Position numbers and translations under genes: made by a program
Source of the DNA: JAIRQX01 sp031556255
GTDB taxonomy: Bacteria > Chrysiogenota > Deferribacteres > Deferribacterales > JAISNW01
Assembly: GCA_031556255.1 (NCBI GenBank)
Contig: JAVBTI010000026.1
Coordinates: forward strand, 1 to 25,319
Direction of reading: 5' to 3'
DNA: 25,319 nucleotides
Part shown: piece by piece, positions 5,524-13,489 of the stretch
Layout: each line of letters begins with the position of its first letter
Numbering within the stretch: the stretch's first letter is position 1
The notes under the pieces: generated by a model
Seen by the model: only the letters and a program-made list of their open reading frames with translations
The model's database searches: none
What the model was told of the DNA's origin: nothing

Positions 5524-7863
5524 ATGCCTAATTTAGAACAATATCCATTGATCCCCCTACGGGATATAGTCGTCTTTCCCGGCGTGACTAAGCCGATTAT
5601 CATTGGCCGCCAGCGTTCGTATCAGGCGCTGGAAGTGGCGAACGGCACAGACAAACTGCTTTTCCTCACGCTTCAGAAAGATCCGAAGGCTGAAGACCCG
5701 AAACCTGACGATCTTTTCAGCGCAGGAGTTGTCGCGCAGATACGCCAATACAGCAAACTACCGGATAATACCGTAAAAACACTGGTGGCGGGGCTCTATA
5801 TTGCCGATGCCACCTCGTTTGAAGAGCGTGACGGCTGTATGTACGCCAATGTGGTGAAACGCGCCGATGAAGAACTCAGCGCCGCGGGCGACCACGTCTA
5901 CCGCCAGATCCTTGAGAAAACGCTGGACGAGTATGCCAAATCCACCGGCAAAATATCCCCCGACCTGCTTTCAACCATATTGCAGGCGGGCGATATAGGC
6001 CTGCTTTTATACACCATCGCCGACAGCCTGTCCGTGCGTATCGATGACCTTCAGAGCGTGCTGGACGCACCCACCCTCATGGAACGCCTCGAACTTGTGG
6101 TGGAGCTGATGCATACCGAGCTTGAAATAATCCGTCTCGACGAAAAGATCAAGCAGCGTGTCAAACATCAGATGCACAAGACCAACCGCGAATACCACCT
6201 CAACGAACAGATGAAGGCTATCCAGAAAGAGATGGGGAAAGACGACGACTTCAAGGCCGACCTCGACGAGATCGAGCAGAAGATGAAGGAGCTGAAACTC
6301 CCCGACCCCGTACGGGAGAAAGCGGAACGCGAACTGCGCAAGATGAAGATCATGCCGCCGATGAGCGCTGAATCCACCGTGGTGCGCAACTACCTCGACT
6401 GGCTCGTCAGTCTGCCCTGGGGCACATGCACCGAAGATAACCTTGATATGACCAACGCCGAGACAGTGCTGGAACGGGACCATTTCGGCCTCGAAAAACC
6501 AAAAGAACGTATACTTGAGTATCTTGCCGTGCGTAAACTGGCAAAAAATCTCAAGGGGCCGATCATCTGTTTCGTCGGACCTCCGGGGGTCGGTAAAACA
6601 TCACTGGCACGCTCTATTGCGGAATCAATGGGGCGGAAATTCATCCGCGTCAGTATGGGCGGTGTCCGCGATGAGGCGGAGATACGCGGTCACAGGAAAA
6701 CCTACATCGGCTCCATGCCGGGCAAGATAATACAGTCCATTCGCAAAGCGGGCAGCGAAAATCCCGTTTTCCTGCTGGATGAAATAGATAAGCTGGGCTC
6801 CGATTACAGGGGCGACCCGGCAGCCGCCCTCCTTGAGGCGCTCGACCCCGAGCAGAACAAACATTTCGTAGATCACTACATGGAAGTGGAATTCGACTTG
6901 TCGAAAATCTTTTTCATCACCACGGCGAACACGGTGGAGTCCATCCCCTCCGCTCTCCTTGACCGAATGGAAGTTATACGGATTTCCGGCTACACCGAGC
7001 ACGAAAAATACCACATAGCCCGTAAATACCTCATCCCCAAGCAACTCAAAGAGCACAGCCTGGACGAAGAACGGGTGACGATAGATGACAGCGCAATATA
7101 CGAGCTAATCCGCTACTATACGAAAGAAGCGGGTGTGCGCAACCTCGAGCGGGAGATAGCCTCCCTGATACGCAAAGCAGCGCGGAAACTCACCAAAGAT
7201 GAGGAGATTAAGAATGTCACCATCACTGAATCAGACGTGGAAGGCTACCTTGGCAACCGCAAGTTCCGTGTGCACGCGGTCTACGACGACAGCGAAGTGG
7301 GTGTAGCCACAGGCCTTGCATGGACACCATACGGCGGCGACCTTTTACAGATAGAGGTTGCGTTGTCCGAAGGTTCCGGTAAACTGATGGTGACAGGACA
7401 GCTTGGTGACGTCATGCAGGAATCGGCCAAGACGGCATTTTCCGTGGTGAAGAGCCGTGCGAAGCGCTTCAGCGTGCCCGCGTACAGGTTCAAGGATTAC
7501 GACCTGCATCTGCACGTACCGGAGGGCGCCGTACCTAAGGACGGACCGTCCGCAGGGGTGACAATGACCAGCGCCATCATGTCCGCTATGGCGGATGCCT
7601 CATGCAATTGCCGCATAGCAATGACCGGTGAAATAACACTGCGGGGAAAAGTCCTTCCCGTGGGCGGAATCAAGGAAAAAGTGCTCGCGGCGCACCGGGC
7701 CGGGCTGCGGGAAGTCATCCTGCCGAAAGAAAATGAAAAAGACTTGACGGATATCCCGGAAGATGTTAAAAGCGAGATCCGGTTTCATTTCGTCACAACT
7801 ATAGACGAACTGTTTGACCTTAACATTCTTAATAAAAGCGGGGTGATGTCACTTGGCAGTTAA
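5524..7863 (+). CDS. lon: ATP-dependent protease Lon
   Basis: Lon is a homohexameric AAA+ serine protease that removes misfolded and short-lived regulatory proteins. The N-terminal LON substrate-binding domain starts at LIPLRDIVVFPG and extends to about residue 200. A coiled helical region follows. Walker A is GPPGVGKT (352-359) and Walker B is FLLDEID (416-422). The protease domain has the catalytic dyad Ser676 in PKDGPSAG and Lys719 in GGIKEKVLAAHRAG, exactly 43 residues apart as in E. coli. Length (779) is normal. The ribosome binding site is poor; the nearest purines are in GAGTTGG at about 5509-5515. Initiation may therefore be inefficient or structure-controlled. Its last 11 bases overlap rpsU. 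Confidence 0.98.
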   Translation: MPNLEQYPLIPLRDIVVFPGVTKPIIIGRQRSYQALEVANGTDKLLFLTLQKDPKAEDPKPDDLFSAGVVAQIRQYSKLPDNTVKTLVAGLYIADATSFEERDGCMYANVVKRADEELSAAGDHVYRQILEKTLDEYAKSTGKISPDLLSTILQAGDIGLLLYTIADSLSVRIDDLQSVLDAPTLMERLELVVELMHTELEIIRLDEKIKQRVKHQMHKTNREYHLNEQMKAIQKEMGKDDDFKADLDEIEQKMKELKLPDPVREKAERELRKMKIMPPMSAESTVVRNYLDWLVSLPWGTCTEDNLDMTNAETVLERDHFGLEKPKERILEYLAVRKLAKNLKGPIICFVGPPGVGKTSLARSIAESMGRKFIRVSMGGVRDEAEIRGHRKTYIGSMPGKIIQSIRKAGSENPVFLLDEIDKLGSDYRGDPAAALLEALDPEQNKHFVDHYMEVEFDLSKIFFITTANTVESIPSALLDRMEVIRISGYTEHEKYHIARKYLIPKQLKEHSLDEERVTIDDSAIYELIRYYTKEAGVRNLEREIASLIRKAARKLTKDEEIKNVTITESDVEGYLGNRKFRVHAVYDDSEVGVATGLAWTPYGGDLLQIEVALSEGSGKLMVTGQLGDVMQESAKTAFSVVKSRAKRFSVPAYRFKDYDLHLHVPEGAVPKDGPSAGVTMTSAIMSAMADASCNCRIAMTGEITLRGKVLPVGGIKEKVLAAHRAGLREVILPKENEKDLTDIPEDVKSEIRFHFVTTIDELFDLNILNKSGVMSLGS

Positions 7864-8071
7864 CGCAGTTGTCCGTGTGGACGGCGATAACGTGGAACAT
7901 GCGCTGAAACTTCTGAAAAAGAAGGTGGAGCGCGAAGGGCTTATCAGGGAAATCAAGCGCCATGCGTACTATGAGAAACCAACCGAAGTACGCCGCAAGA
8001 AACTCCTGAAAGCGCGCCGCAAGCAGCAGAAATTGCAGCGCAAACTTCAGGAAAAGTATAAATACTATTAG
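7853..8071 (+). CDS. rpsU: 30S ribosomal protein bS21, TTG start
   Basis: bS21 is a small basic protein of the 30S head/platform that helps mRNA engagement. The 72-residue sequence shows the family pattern, with MAVNAVVRVDG at the N-terminus, EREGLIREIKRHAYYEKPTE in the middle and a Lys/Arg-rich helix to the end. The first codon is TTG at 7853, since there is no in-frame ATG and MAV is the usual family start. GGGTGA (7841-7846) provides a Shine-Dalgarno sequence six bases upstream. The start lies inside lon, overlapping its last 11 bases in another frame, which points to translational coupling. A clear terminator follows. Confidence 0.93.
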   Translation: MAVNAVVRVDGDNVEHALKLLKKKVEREGLIREIKRHAYYEKPTEVRRKKLLKARRKQQKLQRKLQEKYKYY

Positions 8072-8097
8072 AAATTCCCGGGGTTAACTCCAAACAC

Positions 8098-8131
8098 GCC
8101 CGTGGCATGTCAAGTGTGCACGGGCTTTTTT
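8098..8131 (+). terminator. Intrinsic terminator after lon-rpsU
   Basis: GCCCGTG (8098-8104) and CACGGGC (8119-8125) form a 7-bp stem followed immediately by TTTTTT (8126-8131). It lies 27 bases after the rpsU stop and closes the rightward proteostasis block. Confidence 0.9.
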
Positions 8132-8151
8132 ATGTCCAGAATAACCCTTTC

Positions 8152-8192
8152 GTCACCCGGACTTGATCCGGGGCAGGCCTGGCCGGAATGAC
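8152..8192. repeat. Short intergenic repeat R4
   Basis: A 41-base copy running GTCACCCGGACTTGATCCGG to GGCCTGGCCGGAATGAC. GATCCGGGGCAGGC matches the interior of R1/R2, and the right end is the same as in R2 and R3. It sits between the rpsU terminator and the convergent ubiB end. Confidence 0.75.
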
Positions 8193-8250
8193 AGCGAAGC
8201 GGGCAAAATGCATACTACCCATGGCTGCTCCTTATCACGGCTTTCCGCCG

Positions 8251-9921
8251 TCACTCCTTAAACGTCCTTACCACAGTGATGACCAGAATCACCACCGCAA
8301 AGACGGCTCCCAGGATGAAGCCTACACGCCCCGCGACGTTCCAGCCCGAAGAATCGAAACGTATCATCAGTGACGAGCCCACGATAAGCGCCGCCAATAC
8401 CAGTCCAAACAGCAGTCTGTAACTCACCGCATCCAACGTGGAACGCAACGGCTCCAGCCCTTTATGCTCGAACTCTATCTTGATTCGCCCCCGCTTGGCC
8501 TTATACAGGAGCGTGCGCATATCGCCCGGAAAATCGGACAGAAGCTTCTTATACTCCATGAAACTGAGGAACGCATCATTAATCATGCGTTTCGGCCCCA
8601 AACGCTGGGTTATAATCCTCAGGACTATGTCTTTTATGATGTCGCTTATCTGAAACTGCGGATAAATCTGCCTGCCCACCCCCTCTATCATCACAATGGA
8701 TCTGCCCATCATGACCAGGTCGGACGGCAGCCGCAGCTTAAACCGCAGCATCAACTGCATAAGCGATTCCAGGATCTCCCCTATGTCCATCTCCGCCAGT
8801 GGGAGATCCACATAGCGGTCGATAAGCTCATGCACTTCATACTCTATGTCCTGCTTTTCATCGTGGTCAGGGGATTTTGTAAGCTCCAGGATGATGTTTG
8901 TCACAATCGTGCTGTTGCGCCGCTCAATGGCTATAAGCAGGGTCCCCAGAAGTTCCCGTTGGGCGGGGATAAGAGAACCCATCATTCCGAAATCGAGAAA
9001 ACACACCCTGTCGCCGTCCAGTATCACTATATTGCCCGGGTGCGGGTCCGCATGAAAAAAGCCGTGGAGGAATATCTGTTTCAGGATCAGCGTGGCTCCG
9101 CGATAAGCCACCACCTTGCGGTCATAACCCGGCAGATCCTCGTCCGCGATGCGGGACACCTTCACCCCCTCAATGTACTCCATCGTGAAAACGCGCTTCG
9201 TGGACCGCTCCCTGTAAGCCGCCGGCACATAGACAGTGCTGTCTTTTTCAAATATCTTCTGAAAATGTTCCAAATTGAGCCGCTCATGGTTGTAATCAAG
9301 CTCCTGCCGTATCTGCCGATCAAACTCCCGCGCTATGCCGGTGGGATTTATATAACGGAGATGCTCTATGTTGTTTTCCGCGAGGCGCGCGAAGGTGTGC
9401 AGTATCTCAAGATCAGTTTTTATCGTATCTTCAATGCCGGGACGCTGCACCTTCACCGCCACATCTTTGCCGCCCGGAAGCCTGGCCAGGTGCACCTGCC
9501 CTATGGACGCGGACGCAAGGGGCGTCTCATTAAAAGATTCAAATAACTCCCCCATCGGGGCGGAAAGCTCCTGTTCCACAAGCCTGACCGCCTCCGCGCC
9601 GGGAAAAGGGGGGACGTCGTCCTGCAGTTTTGCAAGCTCCGCTATAAGCTGCGGGGGGAGGATATCGGGACGGTTTGAAAGCATCTGCCCGAATTTCACA
9701 AAGGTCGGCCCCAGCTCCTCCACGGCCATGCGAATATCCTCCCACCGGGTAAGGTCGCTGACCGGCCGCGCGTTCCGTTTAGGAATTACTTTCCGCAGGA
9801 AGGGGAATGTTTCGGCAAGCCCCAGCGAACGGACTATGTCACCCATACCGTACCTTATCAGCACACTGATAATCTCCTGATACCGTTTTGTATGCCGGAA
9901 CGTCCTTGAAACAAACCCCAT
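8251..9921 (-). CDS. UbiB/ABC1 (AarF) family atypical kinase-like protein
   Basis: UbiB-family proteins are membrane-associated atypical kinase/ATPases needed for isoprenoid quinone biosynthesis or lipid homeostasis. The 556 residues show the family hallmarks. KFGQ (76-79) is the KxGQ motif and ASASIGQ (136-142) is the Ala-rich nucleotide loop. Lys157 lies in VAVKVQRPG, ELDY at 207-210 is the ExDY motif, HADPHPGN (290-297) is the catalytic loop and DFG is at 310-312. Two C-terminal membrane segments (about 503-520 and 533-551) anchor it. Relatives in anaerobes probably support menaquinone rather than ubiquinone, but that is inference. GGAGG lies four bases before the ATG, and the gene starts 12 bases after the phasin-like gene, so the two form one leftward operon. 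I withhold the symbol because ABC1 paralogues are many. Confidence 0.93.
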   Translation of the reverse strand: MGFVSRTFRHTKRYQEIISVLIRYGMGDIVRSLGLAETFPFLRKVIPKRNARPVSDLTRWEDIRMAVEELGPTFVKFGQMLSNRPDILPPQLIAELAKLQDDVPPFPGAEAVRLVEQELSAPMGELFESFNETPLASASIGQVHLARLPGGKDVAVKVQRPGIEDTIKTDLEILHTFARLAENNIEHLRYINPTGIAREFDRQIRQELDYNHERLNLEHFQKIFEKDSTVYVPAAYRERSTKRVFTMEYIEGVKVSRIADEDLPGYDRKVVAYRGATLILKQIFLHGFFHADPHPGNIVILDGDRVCFLDFGMMGSLIPAQRELLGTLLIAIERRNSTIVTNIILELTKSPDHDEKQDIEYEVHELIDRYVDLPLAEMDIGEILESLMQLMLRFKLRLPSDLVMMGRSIVMIEGVGRQIYPQFQISDIIKDIVLRIITQRLGPKRMINDAFLSFMEYKKLLSDFPGDMRTLLYKAKRGRIKIEFEHKGLEPLRSTLDAVSYRLLFGLVLAALIVGSSLMIRFDSSGWNVAGRVGFILGAVFAVVILVITVVRTFKE

Positions 9922-9933
9922 GGATCCTCCGCG

Positions 9934-10242
9934 TTATTTGGCTTTCGGTTTGGCGGCGAGCGCTTTTTCCAGCTTCGCAACGCGCGCTTTCAACTCATCA
10001 TACTCTTTCGGATCGGGCACCCCCATCTTTTTGGTAACACTTTTAACTCTTTCTTCAATCTGTTTTGACAGATCTTTTTTTGCGGTTTCGGCGGAGGTCA
10101 CCATATCATCAACGAATTTTTTTCCATCTTCCGCGTTCATCTTATTAAATTCCGCAAACTTTTTTGCCGCATCCTCGACCTTCTCTTTTCCCTTGAGAGC
10201 CATGCCCATAAGCACGTAAAAAGCATTTTCGAATGAGTTCAT
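9934..10242 (-). CDS. Phasin-like coiled-coil protein
   Basis: The 102-residue protein is helical throughout: MNSFENAFYVLMGMALKGKE, then a long Lys/Ala/Glu amphipathic helix with KKFAEFNKMNAEDGKKFVDDMV, and a C-terminal coiled coil (EYDELKARVAKLEKALAAK). This pattern matches the small phasin or PhaI/PhaF-like family associated with polyester granules, though many such proteins act elsewhere. A longer frame begins at 10272. I chose the ATG at 10242 because AAAGGAGG lies five to six bases upstream of it and the extra ten residues are not conserved-looking. It is first in the operon with the UbiB-like gene, a pairing that suggests a membrane or lipid role. Its own promoter should lie in the 155-base divergent gap 10243-10397. 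Confidence 0.8.
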   Translation of the reverse strand: MNSFENAFYVLMGMALKGKEKVEDAAKKFAEFNKMNAEDGKKFVDDMVTSAETAKKDLSKQIEERVKSVTKKMGVPDPKEYDELKARVAKLEKALAAKPKAK

Positions 10243-10336
10243 AAACGCCTCCTTTTTACTAATATGCACCATGTGTGTGGAAAATTACAGATCTGTTTGC
10301 GCTGTTTGTTTTAATTTGTACTTATCAAGTAACTTC

Positions 10337-10363
10337 TTGCCAAAACAGGAATTAGTGTATATT
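10337..10363 (+). promoter_or_regulatory. Putative promoter of the lipoprotein gene
   Basis: TTGCCA (10337-10342) and TATATT (10358-10363) are 15 bases apart. The overlapping TTCTTG (10334-10339) would give 18 bases. The -10 is good and the -35 ambiguous. The start would fall near 10370, about 28 bases before the ATG. Confidence 0.4.
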
Positions 10364-10397
10364 CTGAAAGTAAGTTGTACCTTCCGGGAGAAATCAG

Positions 10398-11213
10398 ATG
10401 AGAAAATTGTTTCTGTTTCCGTTAATGCTGCTTATGATCGGCTTTGCCGCCTGCAGCTTTTTTTCCAAGCCGGACAAGACGGTGGCCGCTTTTTTTGCGG
10501 ATCTGAAAAAGGCCGATTACGACAAAGCGCAAACGTACCTCAGCACGCCCGTGTTTGTTGACATGGTGGATGCCGAGAAAAAGCTGCTGGGGGTATATTT
10601 CGGCACTATGGACGTCGCGAATATAAAGGTGACTGAACAGGCGGAACTGGCGGCCACGGTTACCGTGGACATCACGGCTGTGGATTTTTTCCGGATAGTA
10701 CAGAATTTCATGATGAATATGACGGAAAAGCTGATGAATGAAGGGCTGTCGATGGACAACATCACCGACGAACAGTTGGATGCCATACTTGTGAAAGAGC
10801 TTCAGGCGCCCGATGCACCCAAAAAGACTTTAACGGCCGCCCTGACCATGGAGAAGGCCAAGGGCAAATGGCTGATCACTGCCGACAACATACTGCGCGC
10901 GGCGCTGTTTCTGCAGGAATACAGCGAAGAGAGCGCTTACCATGAAGGTGAAGAGGGCGGCTACAGCATAGTTGACACCGTCAATACCAGGGCGGTTTTC
11001 ACCGGCGTGGACGAAATGATGGGCATATGCGGTTTCAAGATAGACAACGATTCCTATCAAATGTACTGCGAGCCGGATGCAGCGGAAGATTTAAAGGCGA
11101 ACTACCTCAATAAAGAGGTTGAGATTGTTTACCAGATACTTCAGGCCGACGCGCAGGATGGTGCCGAGGAAGATACGGCCACGCTTTACATTTTAGACAG
11201 TATAGTTAAATAA
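10398..11213 (+). CDS. Lipoprotein with NTF2-like (DUF4878-type) N-terminal region
   Basis: The signal peptide MRKLFLFPLMLLMIGFAAC ends in a lipobox-like FAAC with Cys19, so the protein is probably a lipoprotein facing the periplasm. The sequence PDKTVAAFFADLKKADYDKAQTYLS at residues 24-49 is the pattern that opens NTF2-like DUF4878 or lumazine-binding domains, which occur in many secreted accessory proteins. The acidic middle and the C-terminal part (YSIVDTVNTRAVFTGVDEMMG...) are not recognised and may be a second small beta domain. GGGAG at 10386-10390 is seven bases upstream of the ATG. It is divergent from the phasin/UbiB operon and 37 bases before the MFS gene. Function is unknown. Confidence 0.8.
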   Translation: MRKLFLFPLMLLMIGFAACSFFSKPDKTVAAFFADLKKADYDKAQTYLSTPVFVDMVDAEKKLLGVYFGTMDVANIKVTEQAELAATVTVDITAVDFFRIVQNFMMNMTEKLMNEGLSMDNITDEQLDAILVKELQAPDAPKKTLTAALTMEKAKGKWLITADNILRAALFLQEYSEESAYHEGEEGGYSIVDTVNTRAVFTGVDEMMGICGFKIDNDSYQMYCEPDAAEDLKANYLNKEVEIVYQILQADAQDGAEEDTATLYILDSIVK

Positions 11214-11250
11214 TAATGTAATGCATTAACTTTGCATTCCGGGTTTTGTT

Positions 11251-12441
11251 TTGAAAAGTTTGTTTACAAAGGATTATATCTTTCTGCTGTCGGCGTCATT
11301 TCTGGCGTCGACAGCTTTTATGCTTTTACTCCCCGTGCTGCCGATATTTGCCATGGAGGCGGTACAGCTTGAAGAGGGGCGTGTCGGCCTGGTTGTGGGG
11401 GCATTTTCTCTCACTGCGCTCCTCAGCCGTCCGTTTATAGGCTATCTGCTGGACAACTATAACCGCAAGATACTGCTGCTCGCGGCTCTGGTACTGTTCA
11501 TAGGCGCGTTTACCTCTTATATCTTTATTACAACTATCGTGGTGCTGTTGCTTGTGCGGATGGTGCACGGGGTAAGCTGGGCGTCGATAACCACCAGCAC
11601 CGCCACGGTCGTGGCCGATATAGTGCCGGAGAAGAAACGCGGAGAGGGGATTGGCTACTTCTCAATGACCATGCCCCTCGCCATGATTGTCGGCCCTGCG
11701 CTGGGGCTGGTGATTTACGATATCTTCCGCAATTTTACAGTGGTTTTTATAATCAGCGTGGTTTTAAGCGTAATGTCGCTGCTTTTGGCGTGCCTGCTGA
11801 AACTGCCGTCCCTGGCACGCCCGAAAAAACCGCTGGTGCTGTCCATCCCGGCACTGTACGAAAAACGCGCAATGGGGCTGGCGTTTATGCAGTTCTGTTA
11901 CAGTTTCACATACAGCGGAATCATTACTTTCCTCCCGCTGTATGCGCACAAAAACAACATAGACAACAGCGGGGTTTTCTTCATGCTGTATGCGGCGGGC
12001 GTACTGCTGTCGCGCCTTGTGGTGCGCAATACCCTTGACCTGCGGGGACCCACACCGCTGGTGGTTTCAGGGTACCTGTGTTTTGCGCTGGGGGCGGTAT
12101 CGCTCGCCTTTGCGACATCTCCGGTGGTGTTTTTTGTCAGCGGCGCATTGGCAGGGTTTGGCGGCGGAATGATCATGCCCACCATCAGCACGATGACGAT
12201 GAACGTGGTGGAATCCTTCTATCGCGGCAAAGCTAACGCCACGGTGTTCACCGCTATGGATATCGGCATGGGGCTCGGGGCGCTGGGACTCGGATATCTG
12301 ATACAGCACACATCGTATAAGACTGCCTATATTACCGGCGCCGCCCTGACATGTCTGCCGGTTCTTTGGTATTTCATATCCGAAAAGAGCAGGTATTACA
12401 GGAATCTGGAGAGGCTGCGCAGCCAGGCGGAAGTCAGATAA
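11251..12441 (+). CDS. Major facilitator superfamily transporter, TTG start
   Basis: The 396-residue protein shows twelve hydrophobic segments in two halves. The loop after segment two, RPFIGYLLDNYNRKILLL, is the MFS motif A, and RMVHGVSWASITTSTATVVADIVP is the fourth-segment region with the conserved Arg. The loop KKRGEGIGYFSM also follows the family pattern. It most resembles drug or sugar efflux-type MFS_1 members, and the substrate cannot be told. I use the TTG at 11251 because MKSLFTKDYIFLLSASFLASTAFMLLLPVLPIF is a typical complete first segment, while the next ATG (residue 23) would cut it. The ribosome binding site is weak. The gene may be co-transcribed with the lipoprotein gene. Confidence 0.92.
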   Translation: MKSLFTKDYIFLLSASFLASTAFMLLLPVLPIFAMEAVQLEEGRVGLVVGAFSLTALLSRPFIGYLLDNYNRKILLLAALVLFIGAFTSYIFITTIVVLLLVRMVHGVSWASITTSTATVVADIVPEKKRGEGIGYFSMTMPLAMIVGPALGLVIYDIFRNFTVVFIISVVLSVMSLLLACLLKLPSLARPKKPLVLSIPALYEKRAMGLAFMQFCYSFTYSGIITFLPLYAHKNNIDNSGVFFMLYAAGVLLSRLVVRNTLDLRGPTPLVVSGYLCFALGAVSLAFATSPVVFFVSGALAGFGGGMIMPTISTMTMNVVESFYRGKANATVFTAMDIGMGLGALGLGYLIQHTSYKTAYITGAALTCLPVLWYFISEKSRYYRNLERLRSQAEVR

Positions 12442-12455
12442 AATTGATCCGTTAA

Positions 12456-12484
12456 TCCTGGATTCCGGGTCAAGCCAGAGATGA
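12456..12484. repeat. Decayed intergenic repeat fragment
   Basis: The stretch TCCTGGATTCCGGGTCAAGCC followed by AGAGATGA resembles the interior and right end of the GTCATTCCGG-type elements (typically CCGGGTCAAGCCCGGAATGAC), but the terminal AATGAC is degraded. It lies just downstream of the MFS stop codon. Confidence 0.45.
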
Positions 12485-12583
12485 TAAAAAATTATCCACC
12501 TTTGCGTGCCACACAATGGCCTCAATTCGTGCCGGGTGATGAACTGTCACGGGATGCAGCGCGCCCGTATCACAGTCCACCAC
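12470..12583 (-). CDS. Possible 37-residue small protein, GTG start
   Basis: Leftward from a GTG (complement at 12581-12583) a frame of 37 codons runs to a TGA at 12470-12472. AAAGGAG (complement at 12591-12597) lies seven bases upstream of the GTG, near-ideal spacing, and an in-frame stop just ahead fixes the start. The product opens VVDCDTGALHPVTVHHP and continues ARIEAIVWHAKVDNF. It has no signal peptide and no family I recognise. The last few codons read into the decayed repeat at 12456-12484, so it may be a gene remnant cut by a repeat. It occupies a 218-base gap otherwise without features. This could be chance. Confidence 0.3.
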   Translation of the reverse strand: MVDCDTGALHPVTVHHPARIEAIVWHAKVDNFLSSLA

Positions 12584-12624
12584 AATACGGCTCCTTTCTT
12601 AAATAACCTTGCCGAGCAACAGTT

Positions 12625-12660
12625 GATCTGCTAATATATTAGTAGAGGTACGATCTGCTA
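12625..12660 (+). promoter_or_regulatory. Palindrome and direct repeat before the HIT gene
   Basis: CTAATATATTAG (12631-12642) is a perfect 12-base palindrome. GATCTGCTA occurs at 12625-12633 and again at 12652-12660, exactly 27 bases apart, and the second copy contains the first base of the start codon. GAGG at about 12645-12648 is the only ribosome binding candidate, 11 bases before the ATG. The arrangement could be an operator at the head of the nine-gene operon. No clear -35/-10 pair was found. Confidence 0.35.
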
Positions 12661-13157
12661 TGCAAAACATACTCTGGGCGCCCTGGCGCGGCGCTTACGT
12701 GACCGGAGAGAAACCGGCATCCGGCTGCGTTTTTTGCGATAAATTCAAAAGCTCTGACGACCGGGGCAACTATCTGCTCTTCCGCGGCAGACACGCCTTT
12801 GTTATTATGAACCTGTACCCGTATAATAACGGGCATCTCATGGTTATCCCAGTGCGCCATGTCGCGGATGTGCTTGAGCTGGACAAGACCGAATTCGAAG
12901 AAATGGGTAGCCTGATGCGCGCTTCAGTGAGAATAATAAAAGAAATCATGCATGCGGAGGGCTTCAACGTGGGCTGCAACCTCGGAGCCGCCGCAGGCGC
13001 CGGAATCGCCTCCCACCTGCATATGCACATCGTGCCGCGCTGGAACGGCGACACCAATTTCATGCCTGTCATATCGGAAACGAAAGTTATATCCGAACAT
13101 ATGGACGCCACATATGCCAGACTATCGGAAGCTTTCAGCAGACTCAATACCTTGTAG
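12660..13157 (+). CDS. HIT-family hydrolase, Ap4A phosphorylase/hydrolase type
   Basis: HIT proteins cleave dinucleoside polyphosphates or nucleotide conjugates. The catalytic triad motif is HLHMHIVPRW, with His119, His121 and His123. A zinc-type CVFC (Cys23, Cys26) and the N-terminal WAPWRGAY place it in the HIT branch that includes mycobacterial Ap4A phosphorylase Rv2613c. NLYPYNNGHLMVIPVRHV is the usual nucleotide-binding strand and loop. Length (165) is typical. The exact substrate is not decidable from sequence. It is first in the compact operon, 12 bases before lapA. Confidence 0.93.
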   Translation: MQNILWAPWRGAYVTGEKPASGCVFCDKFKSSDDRGNYLLFRGRHAFVIMNLYPYNNGHLMVIPVRHVADVLELDKTEFEEMGSLMRASVRIIKEIMHAEGFNVGCNLGAAAGAGIASHLHMHIVPRWNGDTNFMPVISETKVISEHMDATYARLSEAFSRLNTL

Positions 13158-13169
13158 GGAGGAATATCC

Positions 13170-13487
13170 ATGAACTATGTCAATACAATAGTGAAAGCTG
13201 CTATACTGATATATATTGTGCTTTTTGCAGTCTCAAACGCCGGCGAAACCACAGTAGTGCTGTTTCCAAAGTATTTAGCCCCTAAAATTCCTCTATTCGT
13301 GCCTATTCTGGGAGCGCTGTTTGTTGGAGGGATAGTGGTTGCGCTCGGCTTTGCCACCGAGCATATGCGTTTCAAAAAAGAGCTGAAGAACACGCGCCGG
13401 AACCTGACCCGTACGGAAGAAGAGCTTCAGCGGCTCCGCACCCGTCCGCTTTTGCAGGATTCCGACAATTTGAAAAAGGATAGCTGA
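13170..13487 (+). CDS. lapA: LapA-domain (DUF1049) inner membrane protein
   Basis: The 105-residue protein has two membrane segments (about 5-24 and 41-62) joined by a short loop (NAGETTVVLFPKYLAPKIP). A cytoplasmic coiled coil follows, FKKELKNTRRNLTRTEEELQRLRTR. This is the LapA/DUF1049 layout. In E. coli, LapA (YciS) works with LapB in lipopolysaccharide assembly and in controlling LpxC turnover through FtsH. The next gene two bases downstream looks like LapB, which strongly supports the assignment. GGGAGGAATATCC before the ATG gives a good ribosome binding site. Confidence 0.85.
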   Translation: MNYVNTIVKAAILIYIVLFAVSNAGETTVVLFPKYLAPKIPLFVPILGALFVGGIVVALGFATEHMRFKKELKNTRRNLTRTEEELQRLRTRPLLQDSDNLKKDS

Positions 13488-13489
13488 TT

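Noticed and set aside
8130..8222. Leftward 30-codon frame with AAGGAG five bases before its ATG, just after ubiB
   Set aside because: Most of it translates repeat R4 and then the rpsU terminator T-run; the frame exists because the repeat lacks stops, not because of coding.
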